The notes under the pieces: generated by a model
The model's database searches: none
What the model was told of the DNA's origin: nothing
The model's input: the letters and a program-made list of their open reading frames with translations, nothing else
In this document: positions 44,255-53,855 of the stretch, piece by piece
Layout: every line of letters begins with the position of its first letter
Position numbering within the stretch: the stretch's first letter is position 1
Made by a program: the position numbers and the translations under genes
Assembly (NCBI GenBank): GCA_036567785.1
Contig: DATCTV010000037.1
Coordinates: 248,001 to 312,000 of the forward strand
Length of the DNA: 64,000 nucleotides
Direction: 5' to 3'
Source: Desulfomonilia bacterium
Lineage (GTDB): Bacteria > Desulfobacterota > Desulfomonilia > UBA1062

Positions 44255-45679
44255 TCATTCAAGCCTGGCGTCCGGGACTTCGGCGCATGTAGCGGGTATC
44301 ACCGGCACATGCTCGATTACTTTCATGGACTTCCAGGCACCGTTCCTGAATCTGAAGTAAAAGATGAAGCTAAGGAGGATTACATAGGTTGTAGCGATTG
44401 CCCAGCAGGCATAAATGCCGCCCCCCAGCCTCAGCGCAATCCATGTGGGTGCAATGAGGACAAAAACGGATGAGATCACGATACTTACCATGACAAATTT
44501 CGTATCTCCCGCCCCTTTGAGTGTTGAAGAGAATATTATGCTTACCGCATCAAAGAGCGAATAAAGGGCGACGAACCTGAGAAGGATAACGGTCAGCCTC
44601 GATATCTCGGCCATGTCATGCCCGTGGGCATTGGATGAATATATACCGACAAAAATCCCCGGCGTAACAGCAAAGAGCAGTGCCACTATCCCCATGTAGA
44701 CCATAGTGAAATGAAATCCCGAGAATGTGCTCTTTTCCGACAGGTCTGTCCTTCCCATGCCTATGTATTTCCCGGTAAGGACGGAAACCGCAATGCCTGC
44801 GCCGAGCATTGGCATGAAGGCGAGCGTGTTGATGTTGAAAGCTATGTTGGTTGCAGCGAGGTTTATGGTTCCAAGTCTCCCCACAAGAAGCACGAATACC
44901 GTGAATCCCGCCATGTCTATGAAAAACTGCACACCTGACGGGAATCCGAATTTCAGAAGCCTTAAGAAAAGTTTCCTGTCGAATCTGAATCCTGTCGCAA
45001 TGCCGTAACGCCTCGATTCACCCGGCCTTAAAAGAAGGGCAAGGTATAATAGAAATGCAGCTGTTACGGCAATAATCGATGCAATGCCTGCGCCCTTTAT
45101 CCCCAGAGCCGGGAATCCCAGATTCCCGAAGATAAGGCAATAGTCAAGTATTATGTTTATGACGGTCGCGGTGATATCTATAAAGAATACAATCCAGGGT
45201 CTGCTCAGGCCGGAAAAAAATCCGCTCATGGCGGAAGATGCTATCATGGGAAAGGAAGCAAAGCAGAGAACCTTGAAATATATTTCTTCCAGGGCCCTGA
45301 CCTCGGGACTGTGTCCCGCCATCATAAAGATAGGGCCTGCAAACGGTATGAGCGCAAGGCTGATGACAGCCCCGATGACGGAGAAAAAAACTCCCTGCCA
45401 GACGGCGGAACCAATCCTTGAATTCATGCCGGCGCCGCTGTACTGAGCCACGAAGGTTCCCGTATAGCTTGCAGTGCCAATGAACAGGCTGACGATGGCG
45501 AAGTTCAGAAGACCGGCCGGCATGGCTGCTGCGATCGCCTCAGGTGAATACCATGTAAGGAACATTCGGTTGACGAAATGCTGTATCGACCATAGCGAGG
45601 TACTCAGGATGAGAGGGATAGCAAGCGCAAGAAATTCCCTGTACCCTCCGTCGGAATGCCACCGGCTGCTGATTTTCAT
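44255..45679 (-). CDS. MATE family efflux transporter
   Basis: The 474-residue membrane protein has about twelve predicted helices in two similar halves, as in multidrug and toxin extrusion exporters. Typical features are FLALAIPLILSTSLWSIQHFVNRMFL near the N-terminus and TFVAQYSGAGMNSRIG near residue 75. GIASIIAVTAAFLLYLALLL and a second half beginning LLKFGFPSGVQFFIDMAGF also match. It exports drugs or metabolites against a Na+ or H+ gradient. AAAGGA precedes the ATG at 45679. The transglutaminase-like gene lies 58 bp upstream on the same strand. Substrate unknown. Confidence 0.9.
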   Translation of the reverse strand: MKISSRWHSDGGYREFLALAIPLILSTSLWSIQHFVNRMFLTWYSPEAIAAAMPAGLLNFAIVSLFIGTASYTGTFVAQYSGAGMNSRIGSAVWQGVFFSVIGAVISLALIPFAGPIFMMAGHSPEVRALEEIYFKVLCFASFPMIASSAMSGFFSGLSRPWIVFFIDITATVINIILDYCLIFGNLGFPALGIKGAGIASIIAVTAAFLLYLALLLRPGESRRYGIATGFRFDRKLFLRLLKFGFPSGVQFFIDMAGFTVFVLLVGRLGTINLAATNIAFNINTLAFMPMLGAGIAVSVLTGKYIGMGRTDLSEKSTFSGFHFTMVYMGIVALLFAVTPGIFVGIYSSNAHGHDMAEISRLTVILLRFVALYSLFDAVSIIFSSTLKGAGDTKFVMVSIVISSVFVLIAPTWIALRLGGGIYACWAIATTYVILLSFIFYFRFRNGAWKSMKVIEHVPVIPATCAEVPDARLE

Positions 45680-45737
45680 CAGATAATCCTTTAATGCATA
45701 TTAAACAAAAGCGATATTGAATTCATCCATGATCCGG

Positions 45738-46370
45738 CTATTTCCCGGTTTGCCCCGAAAAGTGGTCAATCAGATGAGGATAGTATTTCTCAAACTCATG
45801 AAGCATCTTTTCAAACGGGAAATCATCAAATATGCCGTAATCGTGCACATATTCCATATGGCGTTTGCCTGTAGAGTCGAAGGGGTGGAAAACTGAATCC
45901 GCTTCGCCGTCGAATTCCAGAGGGAGTGTTCCGAATTTTTCGCATAGTCTGATGTCGAATGCCGGAGTCGCCTTTACCCATTTTCCGTCAATGTTGAGGG
46001 CCGTATATCCGTGAAAAACGAACAGATCGGTTTTCATAAGATTGATAAGCTTCTTTGTGGCAAGGTGATTGCGAACGTTGGCGAAGCCAAGCCGTGCGGG
46101 TATTCCTAGGGCGCGGGCGGCAGCTGCAAGCAGGATCGCCTTCTGTATGCAGAAACCTTCCCTTCGCTCAAGCACGTAGCTTGCCTTGTAATGGGACCTG
46201 TCGAGCGTCAGACAGTAGGGATTGTAGGTAAACCCGTCGCGTACCGCATAGTAAAGGCTGACGGCCTGCTCTTTTTTTCTTCCCGATGTGCCGGCCGATT
46301 CCGAGGCAAATCTGCGGATGTCAGGGCTGTCGCTGTCGATGTATGAGGTCGGTTCAATAAACTCTTTCAT
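45738..46370 (-). CDS. Transglutaminase-like domain protein
   Basis: The 210-residue cytoplasmic protein carries the transglutaminase/protease fold. The catalytic Cys is in REGFCIQKAIL (near residue 73), the His in FHGYTALNIDG (near 119) and the Asp in TPAFDIRLCEKFG. No signal peptide or membrane helix is seen. Relatives hydrolyse peptide bonds or modify glutamine side chains. The late HMEYVHDYGIFDDFPFEKM segment is typical of a bacterial subgroup of unknown role. It starts at ATG 46370 and is divergent from the response-regulator gene by 152 bp. Confidence 0.82.
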   Translation of the reverse strand: MKEFIEPTSYIDSDSPDIRRFASESAGTSGRKKEQAVSLYYAVRDGFTYNPYCLTLDRSHYKASYVLERREGFCIQKAILLAAAARALGIPARLGFANVRNHLATKKLINLMKTDLFVFHGYTALNIDGKWVKATPAFDIRLCEKFGTLPLEFDGEADSVFHPFDSTGKRHMEYVHDYGIFDDFPFEKMLHEFEKYYPHLIDHFSGQTGK

Positions 46371-46487
46371 GATTCTTATGATAGGTTGAAATCAGCGGCC
46401 GGGTCAACACCTCATTGCCATGGAAAAGACAGGTTTTCCGTCAGGAACGAAGCATAGGAAATTTGAGGTTTGCCATCCGATAACGCA

Positions 46488-46516
46488 TTGACTACCTTAT
46501 GCTTATCACTTAATAT
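46488..46516 (+). promoter_or_regulatory. Sigma-70-type promoter, predicts [18 protein letters not shown]-regulator mRNA
   Basis: TTGACT (46488-46493) and TAATAT (46511-46516) are separated by exactly 17 bp. The start of transcription should fall at about 46523, the A of the start codon. No Shine-Dalgarno sequence is present. This would drive the four-gene unit that includes glgC, rimO and kdsD. Confidence 0.7.
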
Positions 46517-46522
46517 ATTCGT

Positions 46523-46888
46523 ATGCAAAAAATCCTACTAGTCGAGGACGACAAAAGACTGCAAACCCTTATCAGGGACGAATTGGAAGAGGAAAACTAC
46601 GAGATAATCCTTGCGTCCGACGGTAAGCAGGCACTTGCGCTTCTGAAGGAAGGTATCGTCAGTATCGACCTCATAATCATGGATTTGAGAATGCCGAACA
46701 TGGACGGGCTCGATGCCATCGGCCATCTTCTGAAGGCAAGGCTCAACATCCCGATAATCATCCATACGGCGTATTCCAGCTATAAAAACGATCCTCTCGC
46801 AATGGCCGCGGATGCGTATGTAGTAAAATCTCATGATCTGACCGAATTGAAGGCAAAAATAAATGAGCTCATTGGGGAAAAGGCATGA
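46523..46888 (+). CDS. Single-domain response regulator (receiver only)
   Basis: The 121-residue protein is a bare CheY-type receiver. ILLVEDDKRLQ supplies the acidic pair, IIMDLRMPNMDG holds the phospho-acceptor Asp near residue 53, IIIHTAYSS the Thr, and YVVKSHD the Lys. It has no DNA-binding or enzyme output domain. The ATG lies 7 bases after a -10 element and has no ribosome site. Its stop overlaps the start of glgC by 4 bp, which ties its production to that of ADP-glucose pyrophosphorylase. It may act through protein contact, or be a phosphate acceptor for one of the nearby hybrid kinases. Confidence 0.9.
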   Translation: MQKILLVEDDKRLQTLIRDELEEENYEIILASDGKQALALLKEGIVSIDLIIMDLRMPNMDGLDAIGHLLKARLNIPIIIHTAYSSYKNDPLAMAADAYVVKSHDLTELKAKINELIGEKA

Positions 46889-48120
46889 ATCCAAAGGATG
46901 TCGATGTAGTCATACTCGCAGGCGGCAAGGGCGAAAGGCTTTATCCTCTCACCAAAGACAGGGCGAAGCCGGCGGTTCCTTTCGGCGGGATGTACCGCAT
47001 TATAGATTTTACGCTTTCCAATTGCGTTAATTCAGGATTGAGAAGGATATACGTCCTGTCGCAGTACAAGTCGCTGTCCCTCAACAGGCATATACAGCTT
47101 GGATGGCTGCCATTCTTTTCGGCGCCTATGGGCGAGTTCATTTACAGCATCCCTGCGCAGCAGAGGGTAGGCGACACATGGTATGAGGGAACGGCCGATG
47201 CGGTCTTCCAGAATATCTACACCCTGCAGAAGGACATGCCTCAATATACCCTGATCCTCTCGGGCGATCATGTGTACCAGATGGATTACCGGGAGATGAT
47301 CCGCTACCACGAGGAAAAAGGGGCTGACCTGACGGTAGGCGGAATAATCATGCCGGTCGAAACCGCTGATCAGTTCGGGGTTATAAGGGCAAATTCCAGC
47401 ATGGAGATAATTGAGTTCCAGGAAAAGCCCAAAAAGAATCCATTCACACTGCCTGATGATCCCACCAAGGTTTTTGTATCAATGGGAATTTATGTGTTCA
47501 ATACCGCCGCTCTTGTCAGGAATCTTGTCGAAGATGCAAAGAGCAGTTCAAGCTCTCACGATTTCGGCAAGGATGTCATTCCCAAAATGACAAAAGATGC
47601 AAAGGTGGTCGTATATCCTTTCACAGGTATGGGCAGGAAAGGTGAAGAACCGTACTGGCGTGACATAGGTACGCTCGAGGCATACTATGAAGCGAACATC
47701 GATCTTGTAAGAGTTACTCCTAAGTGCAACCTTTATGATCCGAGGTGGCCCATACACACGGTTTTCAGCCCTTATCCTCCGGCCAAGATGGTGTTTGCAG
47801 GCGGTGCCGATGGAAAGAGGATAGGCCTTGTGCTGGATTCGATTGTCTGCGGGGGGGCGATAGTCTCGGGCGGCAAGGTCGAACTTTCGATAATCTCGCC
47901 GAATGTCCGCGTCAACAGTTATGCCGAGGTGAGCGAATCTTATCTCATGGATGGCGTTGTTGTCGGACGGAACAGCAGAATAAAGCGCGCTATTGTGGAT
48001 AAGGATGTTAACATACCGCCCAACATGACAATCGGTTATGACATGGAAGAAGACAAAAAGCGCTTTGATGTATCTTCCACGGGCATAGTAGTAATACCAA
48101 GGAATTCCCCGTTTGACTGA
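46885..48120 (+). CDS. glgC: Glucose-1-phosphate adenylyltransferase
   Basis: GlgC makes ADP-glucose from ATP and glucose-1-phosphate, the committed step of bacterial glycogen synthesis. The 411-residue protein has VVILAGGKGERLYPLTKDRAKPAVPFGG at the N-terminus, with the catalytic Arg-Lys and activator-site residues. SGDHVYQMDY, ISMSMEIIEFQEKP-type and VNSYAEVSESYLMDGVVVGRNSRI segments of the C-terminal beta-helix follow. The start overlaps the receiver gene by 4 bp, and the stop overlaps rimO by 8 bp. No glycogen synthase or branching enzyme is nearby. Confidence 0.95.
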   Translation: MNPKDVDVVILAGGKGERLYPLTKDRAKPAVPFGGMYRIIDFTLSNCVNSGLRRIYVLSQYKSLSLNRHIQLGWLPFFSAPMGEFIYSIPAQQRVGDTWYEGTADAVFQNIYTLQKDMPQYTLILSGDHVYQMDYREMIRYHEEKGADLTVGGIIMPVETADQFGVIRANSSMEIIEFQEKPKKNPFTLPDDPTKVFVSMGIYVFNTAALVRNLVEDAKSSSSSHDFGKDVIPKMTKDAKVVVYPFTGMGRKGEEPYWRDIGTLEAYYEANIDLVRVTPKCNLYDPRWPIHTVFSPYPPAKMVFAGGADGKRIGLVLDSIVCGGAIVSGGKVELSIISPNVRVNSYAEVSESYLMDGVVVGRNSRIKRAIVDKDVNIPPNMTIGYDMEEDKKRFDVSSTGIVVIPRNSPFD

Positions 48121-49402
48121 AGCGAAAAAGAGTTTTTCCATCATCAGTCTGGGGTGTCCCAAAAACCTTGTTGATTCGGAATATATCTGCGAGAAATTAT
48201 CTGGTGCCGGGTTTACCATGGTGAATGAAACCGGCGAATCGGATGTCGTGATTGTAAACACATGCGCTTTTCTTCAGTCATCCGTGAGAGAATCGATTGA
48301 TACGATGCTTGAATGGCTTGACAGGGGAAAAGAAGTTGTCTGCACAGGCTGCATCGTAAGCCGCTACGGAAAGAATTTAAAAAGGGAGTTTCCTGAAATA
48401 AAGGTTTTCGCGGGCCCCGGCACGTATGACAAACTGCCCCGAATGATCATGGAGGGTGATGAATGTGCTAAGCCTCTTTTCGGTTCCGTCACAGCGAGGA
48501 CCTTCACTTCGACAAGGGGGTATGCATATGTGAAGATCAGCGAAGGCTGCTCGAATCACTGCAGCTACTGCCTGATACCATCGCTTCGAGGTGAACTCGT
48601 AAGCAAGCCGGAAGCCCTTGTTATCGAAGAATGTGGCAACCTTATAAAGAAAGGCGCCAGAGAGCTTATCCTGATAGGACAGGACCTGGGCGGCTACGGA
48701 AAAGAAAGAGGTGTCAAAGACGCCCTGCCCGGCCTTGTAAAAAAATTAAGCGCGCTTGACAGGGATGTATGGATAAGACTCATGTACATCCATCCGGCAT
48801 CTCTTACCAGAAGGCTTGTCGAGACAATCATGGAGAATCCTAATGTATGCAGGTATGTGGATATCCCTGTTCAGCATATCTCGGGCAGCGTGCTTGAAAA
48901 AATGGGCAGAAAAGGCGGGAAAAATGCGGTTGAGCGGTCACTTGCCATGCTTGATGATGCAGGGATATGGATACGGTCCACACTTATGGTCGGACACCCA
49001 GGAGAGGATGAGAAGGCGTTTTCGGAGCTTGTCGGACTTGTGGACTCGGGCATATTCGGGTCAATGGGCGCATTCGTCTATTCACCCGAGGCCGGGACAG
49101 AAAGTGCTGCGATGACGCAGATTGAAGAGACCGTAAAAAAGGGACGTCTGAAAAAAATAATGAGTATGCAGAAAAAGGTTTCAAGAAAACGCTTGAAGAC
49201 ACTTATCGGAAGGACGGAAAAGGTGCTTGTAGAGGGTTTTCATCCCGAGACCGGGCTTCTGCTGAAGGGCAGGACACAGTTTCAGGCCCCCGATGTTGAC
49301 GGTATGACAATGATAAATGAGGGCAGCGCACCATTCGGTGATTTTGCAAAGGTTGAACTTATAAGGTCTACGGATTATGATCTTATCGGGAGGATTGTAT
49401 GA
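48113..49402 (+). CDS. rimO: Ribosomal protein S12 methylthiotransferase RimO
   Basis: RimO is a radical-SAM enzyme that adds a methylthio group to an aspartate of ribosomal protein S12. The 429-residue protein opens with SIISLGCPKNLVDSEYI, a RimO signature, and carries the N-terminal cluster cysteines (also NTCAFL and CTGCIVSRY). The radical-SAM site is ISEGCSNHCSYCLIPSLRG near residue 142, and a TRAM domain ends the protein (KVLVEGFHPETG). It starts at TTG 48113, inside the end of glgC, behind AAGGA. The stop overlaps kdsD by 4 bp. Confidence 0.95.
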   Translation: MTEAKKSFSIISLGCPKNLVDSEYICEKLSGAGFTMVNETGESDVVIVNTCAFLQSSVRESIDTMLEWLDRGKEVVCTGCIVSRYGKNLKREFPEIKVFAGPGTYDKLPRMIMEGDECAKPLFGSVTARTFTSTRGYAYVKISEGCSNHCSYCLIPSLRGELVSKPEALVIEECGNLIKKGARELILIGQDLGGYGKERGVKDALPGLVKKLSALDRDVWIRLMYIHPASLTRRLVETIMENPNVCRYVDIPVQHISGSVLEKMGRKGGKNAVERSLAMLDDAGIWIRSTLMVGHPGEDEKAFSELVGLVDSGIFGSMGAFVYSPEAGTESAAMTQIEETVKKGRLKKIMSMQKKVSRKRLKTLIGRTEKVLVEGFHPETGLLLKGRTQFQAPDVDGMTMINEGSAPFGDFAKVELIRSTDYDLIGRIV

Positions 49403-50382
49403 CGGCTAAGGAGATAATCGAAGCGGGCAAAGAGGTCCTTGCTGCTGAAATAGAAGGGCTTTCGGGAGTTCTTGCGCAGGTCGATGAAAATTTTGCCAGA
49501 GCCGTGGATGTGATCGCATCTTCTCCTGGCAAGGTAATACTGACAGGCGTAGGCAAATCAGGAATAGTTGCGAGAAAGATAGCTTCAACGCTTGTAAGCC
49601 TAGGCACGAACTCCATATACCTGCATCCTGTCGACGGGCTTCACGGTGACCTTGGGGTGATTGCAAAGGATGACGTCGCCATAATCCTGTCCAACAGCGG
49701 AAATACCAGGGAAATTACCGATCTCCTTCCTTTCCTTAAGCGCTTCGGGATAACGCTTATAGGCATAACCGGCGGCATCGGTTCACAGCTGGCGAAGGCG
49801 AGTGACATAGTCCTTTCCTGTCGTGTTGAAAAAGAGGCGTGCAAGCTCGGCCTGGCGCCGACGACATCCACCACTGCGCAGCTGGCGCTTGGCGATGCAC
49901 TGGCTGTTGTTGTTTCCGAGGTCAAGGGTTTCGGAAGGGATGATTTCAAGGGCGTTCACCCGGCGGGTACCCTGGGAAGGCAGCTTATGTCGAGCATCTC
50001 CGATGTCATGATAACCGGTAAAAAGGTCCCCTTCGTATCCGGCGGTTCCGGTATGGATGAGGTGCTTAAGGAGATGACAGCAAAGAAGCTGGGGCTCACT
50101 CTTGTCGGCACTGTTGATTCGATTGAGGGCATAGTGACTGACGGCGACCTCAGACGCGCACTTGAGAAACACGGAAGTGCGCTGCCGGCACTTACTGCAA
50201 GAGATATCATGACAAAGAATCCGAGGCGTATATCGGGTGATATACTTGCCATCGAGGCGCTTGACATGATGGAAAAACACCAGATTACATCTCTTCTCGT
50301 AATGGATGATGAGAAGTTCCGTGGCGTCGTACACCTGCACGACCTTCTGGGCAGGGGAAACCTTGCTATCAAGGGATTATGA
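49399..50382 (+). CDS. kdsD: Arabinose-5-phosphate isomerase (KdsD/KpsF)
   Basis: The enzyme converts ribulose-5-phosphate to arabinose-5-phosphate, the first step to Kdo for lipopolysaccharide, so the organism should be a diderm with LPS. The 327-residue protein has an SIS domain (VGKSGIVARKIASTLVSLG, SNSGNTREI, LAPTTSTTAQLALGDALAV) and a C-terminal CBS pair (ISDVMITGKKVPFV and ARDIMTKNPRRIS). Both are complete. It overlaps rimO by 4 bp and is the last gene of a coupled unit. It converges on the hybrid kinase gene, 66 bp away. Confidence 0.94.
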   Translation: MTAKEIIEAGKEVLAAEIEGLSGVLAQVDENFARAVDVIASSPGKVILTGVGKSGIVARKIASTLVSLGTNSIYLHPVDGLHGDLGVIAKDDVAIILSNSGNTREITDLLPFLKRFGITLIGITGGIGSQLAKASDIVLSCRVEKEACKLGLAPTTSTTAQLALGDALAVVVSEVKGFGRDDFKGVHPAGTLGRQLMSSISDVMITGKKVPFVSGGSGMDEVLKEMTAKKLGLTLVGTVDSIEGIVTDGDLRRALEKHGSALPALTARDIMTKNPRRISGDILAIEALDMMEKHQITSLLVMDDEKFRGVVHLHDLLGRGNLAIKGL

Positions 50383-50448
50383 AACGTTGATATGTGCACA
50401 GTACCTCGAAGGTGATGCTTCGCAGATGGAATCTGAGGCGCAGGGATA

Positions 50449-53349
50449 TTATTCTTTATTTGCCTCAAGAACCTCACGGACTTTTGCAGCCAGAGCGCTT
50501 ACAGAAAAAGGCTTCTGGATGAAATGCATTCCATGATCGAGAACGCCGTGAAGAGCTACAATGTCTGCGGTGTATCCAGACATGAAAAGTACCTTGAGAT
50601 GAGGGTATAGCTCCAGAATTTTTTTGGCAAGTTCGGGCCCGTTCATCTCGGGCATGACAACGTCGGATATTATCATGTGAATATTGTGGCTGGCGTAATC
50701 TTCAGCCATGAGGATTGCATCCCTGGAACCGGATGCGGCCAGAACGGTATATCCCATGTTCTGAAGCATCATAGCCGTCATATTGAGTATTGACGGTTCG
50801 TCTTCCACCAGCAGTATGGTTTCATTGCCGTTTGTCGATTGTTCCGATGCGGTTTCCGTTTGAGTTTCCGTTGCCTTGCCTTCATACCGGGGCAGATAGA
50901 TCGTAAAGGTCGTTCCCTTTCCGGGCTCGCTGTATGCATTGATAAAGCCGTTGTTCTGTTTTACGATACCATAGACCGTGGCCATTCCAAGACCGGTTCC
51001 CTTGCCTGTCTCCTTCGTGGTGAAAAAGGGCTCGAAGACCTGTGCCAATGTTTCCTTGTCCATGCCGCAGCCGTTGTCGCTCAGGGCAAGCCGCACATAA
51101 TCCCCGGGTGCAAAGCCATGGTGCATTGAACAGTACTCTTCATCAAAGGTCACATTGTTCGTTTCAATAGATATTTTGCCGATTCCCGAGATGGCATCAC
51201 GGGCATTAACGCACAGATTGGCCAGTATCTGGTCGATCTGGGAAGGGTCCATCATTACCGGCCAGACCCCGTCTCCCGGCAGCCATGTAAGATCGATATC
51301 CTCGCCGATTAGCCTCTGAAGCATTTTAAGCATGCTTTCAACGGTTTTGTTCAAATCAAGCACTACCGGTGTGATAGCCTGCTTGCGGGCAAAGGCCAGA
51401 AGCTGCCGTGTAAGATCAGCAGAGCGGTTGGCAGCCTTGCGGATCTCCTGAAGGGACGCGGTAATGGGCTGGGCAGGGTCAATCTTCATCAGCGCCATTT
51501 CAACACGTCCGAGGATTACACTCAGCATGTTGTTGAAGTCATGCGCGACGCCTCCGGCCAGACGGCCGACGGATTCCATCTTCTGTGCCTGCAGGAGCTG
51601 GCTTTCAAGCCTGGCCTTTTCCTCTTCGGCCTGTATGCGCTCGGTGATTTCCCGGCCCACACCCCTGAAGCCTATGATTTCACCGTTCCGGTTTCTGAGA
51701 GGGAATCCTGTCATCTCGGCGTATCCCGTCGTTCCATCCCTGCGGACAGCCTTGTAGCGGATATCCCTCACGGGCTTGCCTGTATTGTATATTAATGCAA
51801 AGGCGTCATATACGATGTGCATGTCTTCTTCGGCCACATGAACCCTGAAGCTTTTTCCCATCAGTTCTTCCCTGGGATATCTTAATAGACGGCAGATCGC
51901 ATCGTTCAAAAAGGTTATGTTGCCTTTTATATCCACTTCAAAATATGCATCCTCGGTCTCGTCGAGAATTGTACGGTATCTCTCCTCGGACTGGCGCAGC
52001 ATCTCTTCCATTTTCTTCCGCTCTGTTACGTCGCGTGTAGTACCTCTGAACCCGATCGGTTTGCCTGCCGAATCTTTTATCAGCGAGGCCGATATCTCGA
52101 CCTGCCGTCTTGTTCCGTCTTTTCTGATGATCTCATAATCAAATAGATTGCTGGATGTTCCCGTGTTGTAAATTTTATTGAAGGCTTCATATGCTTTTAT
52201 CGAGTTTTCTTTGTCTGCAAACTGCCGGTGGTTCATGCCCATCAATTCTTCTCTTGAATACCCGTGTATTTTACAGATCGATTCGTTAAAAAATGTGAGA
52301 CTGCCTGAAAGGTCGAGCTCGAAATATCCGTCCTGGATGTCTTCAATAATGTTCCTGTATTTTTCCTCGGACTGCCACAGATTTTCTTCCATTTGCATGT
52401 GCCTGGTAATCTCCTGGCCGATTCCCCGAAAACCGATAATCTCTCCTTGACGGTTCAGCAGAGGAAGGCCTGCAATTTCTGCAAATCCTGTTGTTCCATC
52501 ACTGCGAACTGCCTTGTAGCGGATATCTCTTATGGTCATACCGGTTTTGTATATTTTACCGAAGGCATCATACAAAATAGGGATATCATCTTTATGGACA
52601 TGAATTCTGAAGCTTTTTCCGAGCAGGTCTTCCTTTGGATATTTTAAAAGACGGCAGACGGCATCATTTAAAAAAGTGAAATTACCGGCAAGGTCCACCT
52701 CGAAATATACTTCTTCCATCTCATCCAGAATGGTCCGGTACCTTTCTTCTGACTGACGTATTGTCTCTTCAGCCTTTTTTCTCTCGGTTATGTCACGGGC
52801 GATTCCGTAGAACCCTATTGGTCTGCCTGATTCATCTTTTTTTAATGAAGCCGCGACTTCAACCTGTCTTTTAGTACCGTCTTTCCTTGTGATTTCATAA
52901 TCGAATATGCTGCCGGATATCCCTGTTCTGTAGATATTATTGAAGGCGTCGAATGATTTCTTTGCATTTGCCTTATCTGTATACTGCCGGTTGTTCATAC
53001 CCATCAATTCTTCTCGTGGATAACCATGCATTTCACAGATCGATTTGTTGAAAAATGTGAAGTTGCCGGCAAGGTCAACCTCGAAATAACCGTCCCTGAT
53101 ATTCTCTATAATGGTTTCGTTTTTCTCCCCGGGCCACTGAAGCTTTTCTTCATTCCGCCTCTGCCCGGTGATAATCTTTCGAATCCCGGTCGTGAGTGAG
53201 GATTCTGCATTTTCATCAAAAGACCGTGAGCTGTCTGCCGGGATATCCAGCATTATGCCGCCTGTATTTCCGGAAAGCACCTCTCCGGCGATTTTTCGCA
53301 GGCTTGAAACATTGAAGATCTCTTGCTTTTTTTCAGTCTTTTCCTTCAT
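50449..53349 (-). CDS. Hybrid histidine kinase with duplicated PAS pairs and receiver
   Basis: The 966-residue protein has no membrane helix. Four PAS domains span about residues 70-575. PAS1 closely matches PAS3 (GYFEVDLAGNFTFFNKSICE versus GYFELDLSGSLTFFNESICK), and PAS2 closely matches PAS4. This shows a tandem duplication of a two-PAS unit. The kinase core has GGVAHDFNNMLSVI (His near 604), DNGCGMD and GTGLGMATVYG. The receiver has Asp near 898 in SDVVMPEMNG and the QKPF site. Its kinase-receiver part is paralogous to that of the protein at 27419-30493. GAAGGATGGTGG precedes the ATG. Confidence 0.9.
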   Translation of the reverse strand: MKEKTEKKQEIFNVSSLRKIAGEVLSGNTGGIMLDIPADSSRSFDENAESSLTTGIRKIITGQRRNEEKLQWPGEKNETIIENIRDGYFEVDLAGNFTFFNKSICEMHGYPREELMGMNNRQYTDKANAKKSFDAFNNIYRTGISGSIFDYEITRKDGTKRQVEVAASLKKDESGRPIGFYGIARDITERKKAEETIRQSEERYRTILDEMEEVYFEVDLAGNFTFLNDAVCRLLKYPKEDLLGKSFRIHVHKDDIPILYDAFGKIYKTGMTIRDIRYKAVRSDGTTGFAEIAGLPLLNRQGEIIGFRGIGQEITRHMQMEENLWQSEEKYRNIIEDIQDGYFELDLSGSLTFFNESICKIHGYSREELMGMNHRQFADKENSIKAYEAFNKIYNTGTSSNLFDYEIIRKDGTRRQVEISASLIKDSAGKPIGFRGTTRDVTERKKMEEMLRQSEERYRTILDETEDAYFEVDIKGNITFLNDAICRLLRYPREELMGKSFRVHVAEEDMHIVYDAFALIYNTGKPVRDIRYKAVRRDGTTGYAEMTGFPLRNRNGEIIGFRGVGREITERIQAEEEKARLESQLLQAQKMESVGRLAGGVAHDFNNMLSVILGRVEMALMKIDPAQPITASLQEIRKAANRSADLTRQLLAFARKQAITPVVLDLNKTVESMLKMLQRLIGEDIDLTWLPGDGVWPVMMDPSQIDQILANLCVNARDAISGIGKISIETNNVTFDEEYCSMHHGFAPGDYVRLALSDNGCGMDKETLAQVFEPFFTTKETGKGTGLGMATVYGIVKQNNGFINAYSEPGKGTTFTIYLPRYEGKATETQTETASEQSTNGNETILLVEDEPSILNMTAMMLQNMGYTVLAASGSRDAILMAEDYASHNIHMIISDVVMPEMNGPELAKKILELYPHLKVLFMSGYTADIVALHGVLDHGMHFIQKPFSVSALAAKVREVLEANKE

Positions 53350-53660
53350 CCACCATCCTTCAATTTTCTATCGGGTCATTCTTTAAATCCTTATGCCCAT
53401 CACATTTACTGTACTTAATCCCCATGTGAATTAAGGACACGATAAACATGCATGTCTGCACATGATCAACACACAGGTTTTGACCTCGATTGCAGCTTTA
53501 AAATCAACAAACTGCTTTTTATCAGATAAAAACTGTATATTTTTGCGCGCCATATTAATGCATATCGGCAAGTTGGCGATAAATATTAGGTTTTATTGAC
53601 ATATGATGGTTGGACGGGCTACTTGATCATAAAAATTAATCTGAAACTTCATAAATATAC

Positions 53661-53748
53661 TGGTGCCGGAGGCGGGAATCGAACCCGCACGGGGCCGGGC
53701 CCCTTCGGATTTTGAGTCCGACGCGTCTGCCAGTTCCACCACTCCGGC
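53661..53748 (-). tRNA. tRNA-Leu (anticodon CAA)
   Basis: Reading the minus strand, GCCGGAG at 53748 pairs with CTCCGGC near the 3' end, followed by discriminator A and an encoded CCA. The anticodon stem TCGGA/TCCGA encloses the loop CTCAAAA, so the anticodon is CAA. A long variable arm (AGGGGCCCGGCCCCGT region) and a T-arm GGTTCGATTCC are present, as expected for leucine. The 310-bp gap 53350-53660 between this gene and the kinase gene shows no further gene or clear element; it should hold the kinase promoter. Confidence 0.96.
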
Positions 53749-53855
53749 ACAGAAATAATCTACTAACAAAGCAGGCATATTTTTGCAAGGCATCTATTGA
53801 CAAATCAGATAACTTCAAACAATACCATTAAGACATTATTCTATTGGGGGCGACA

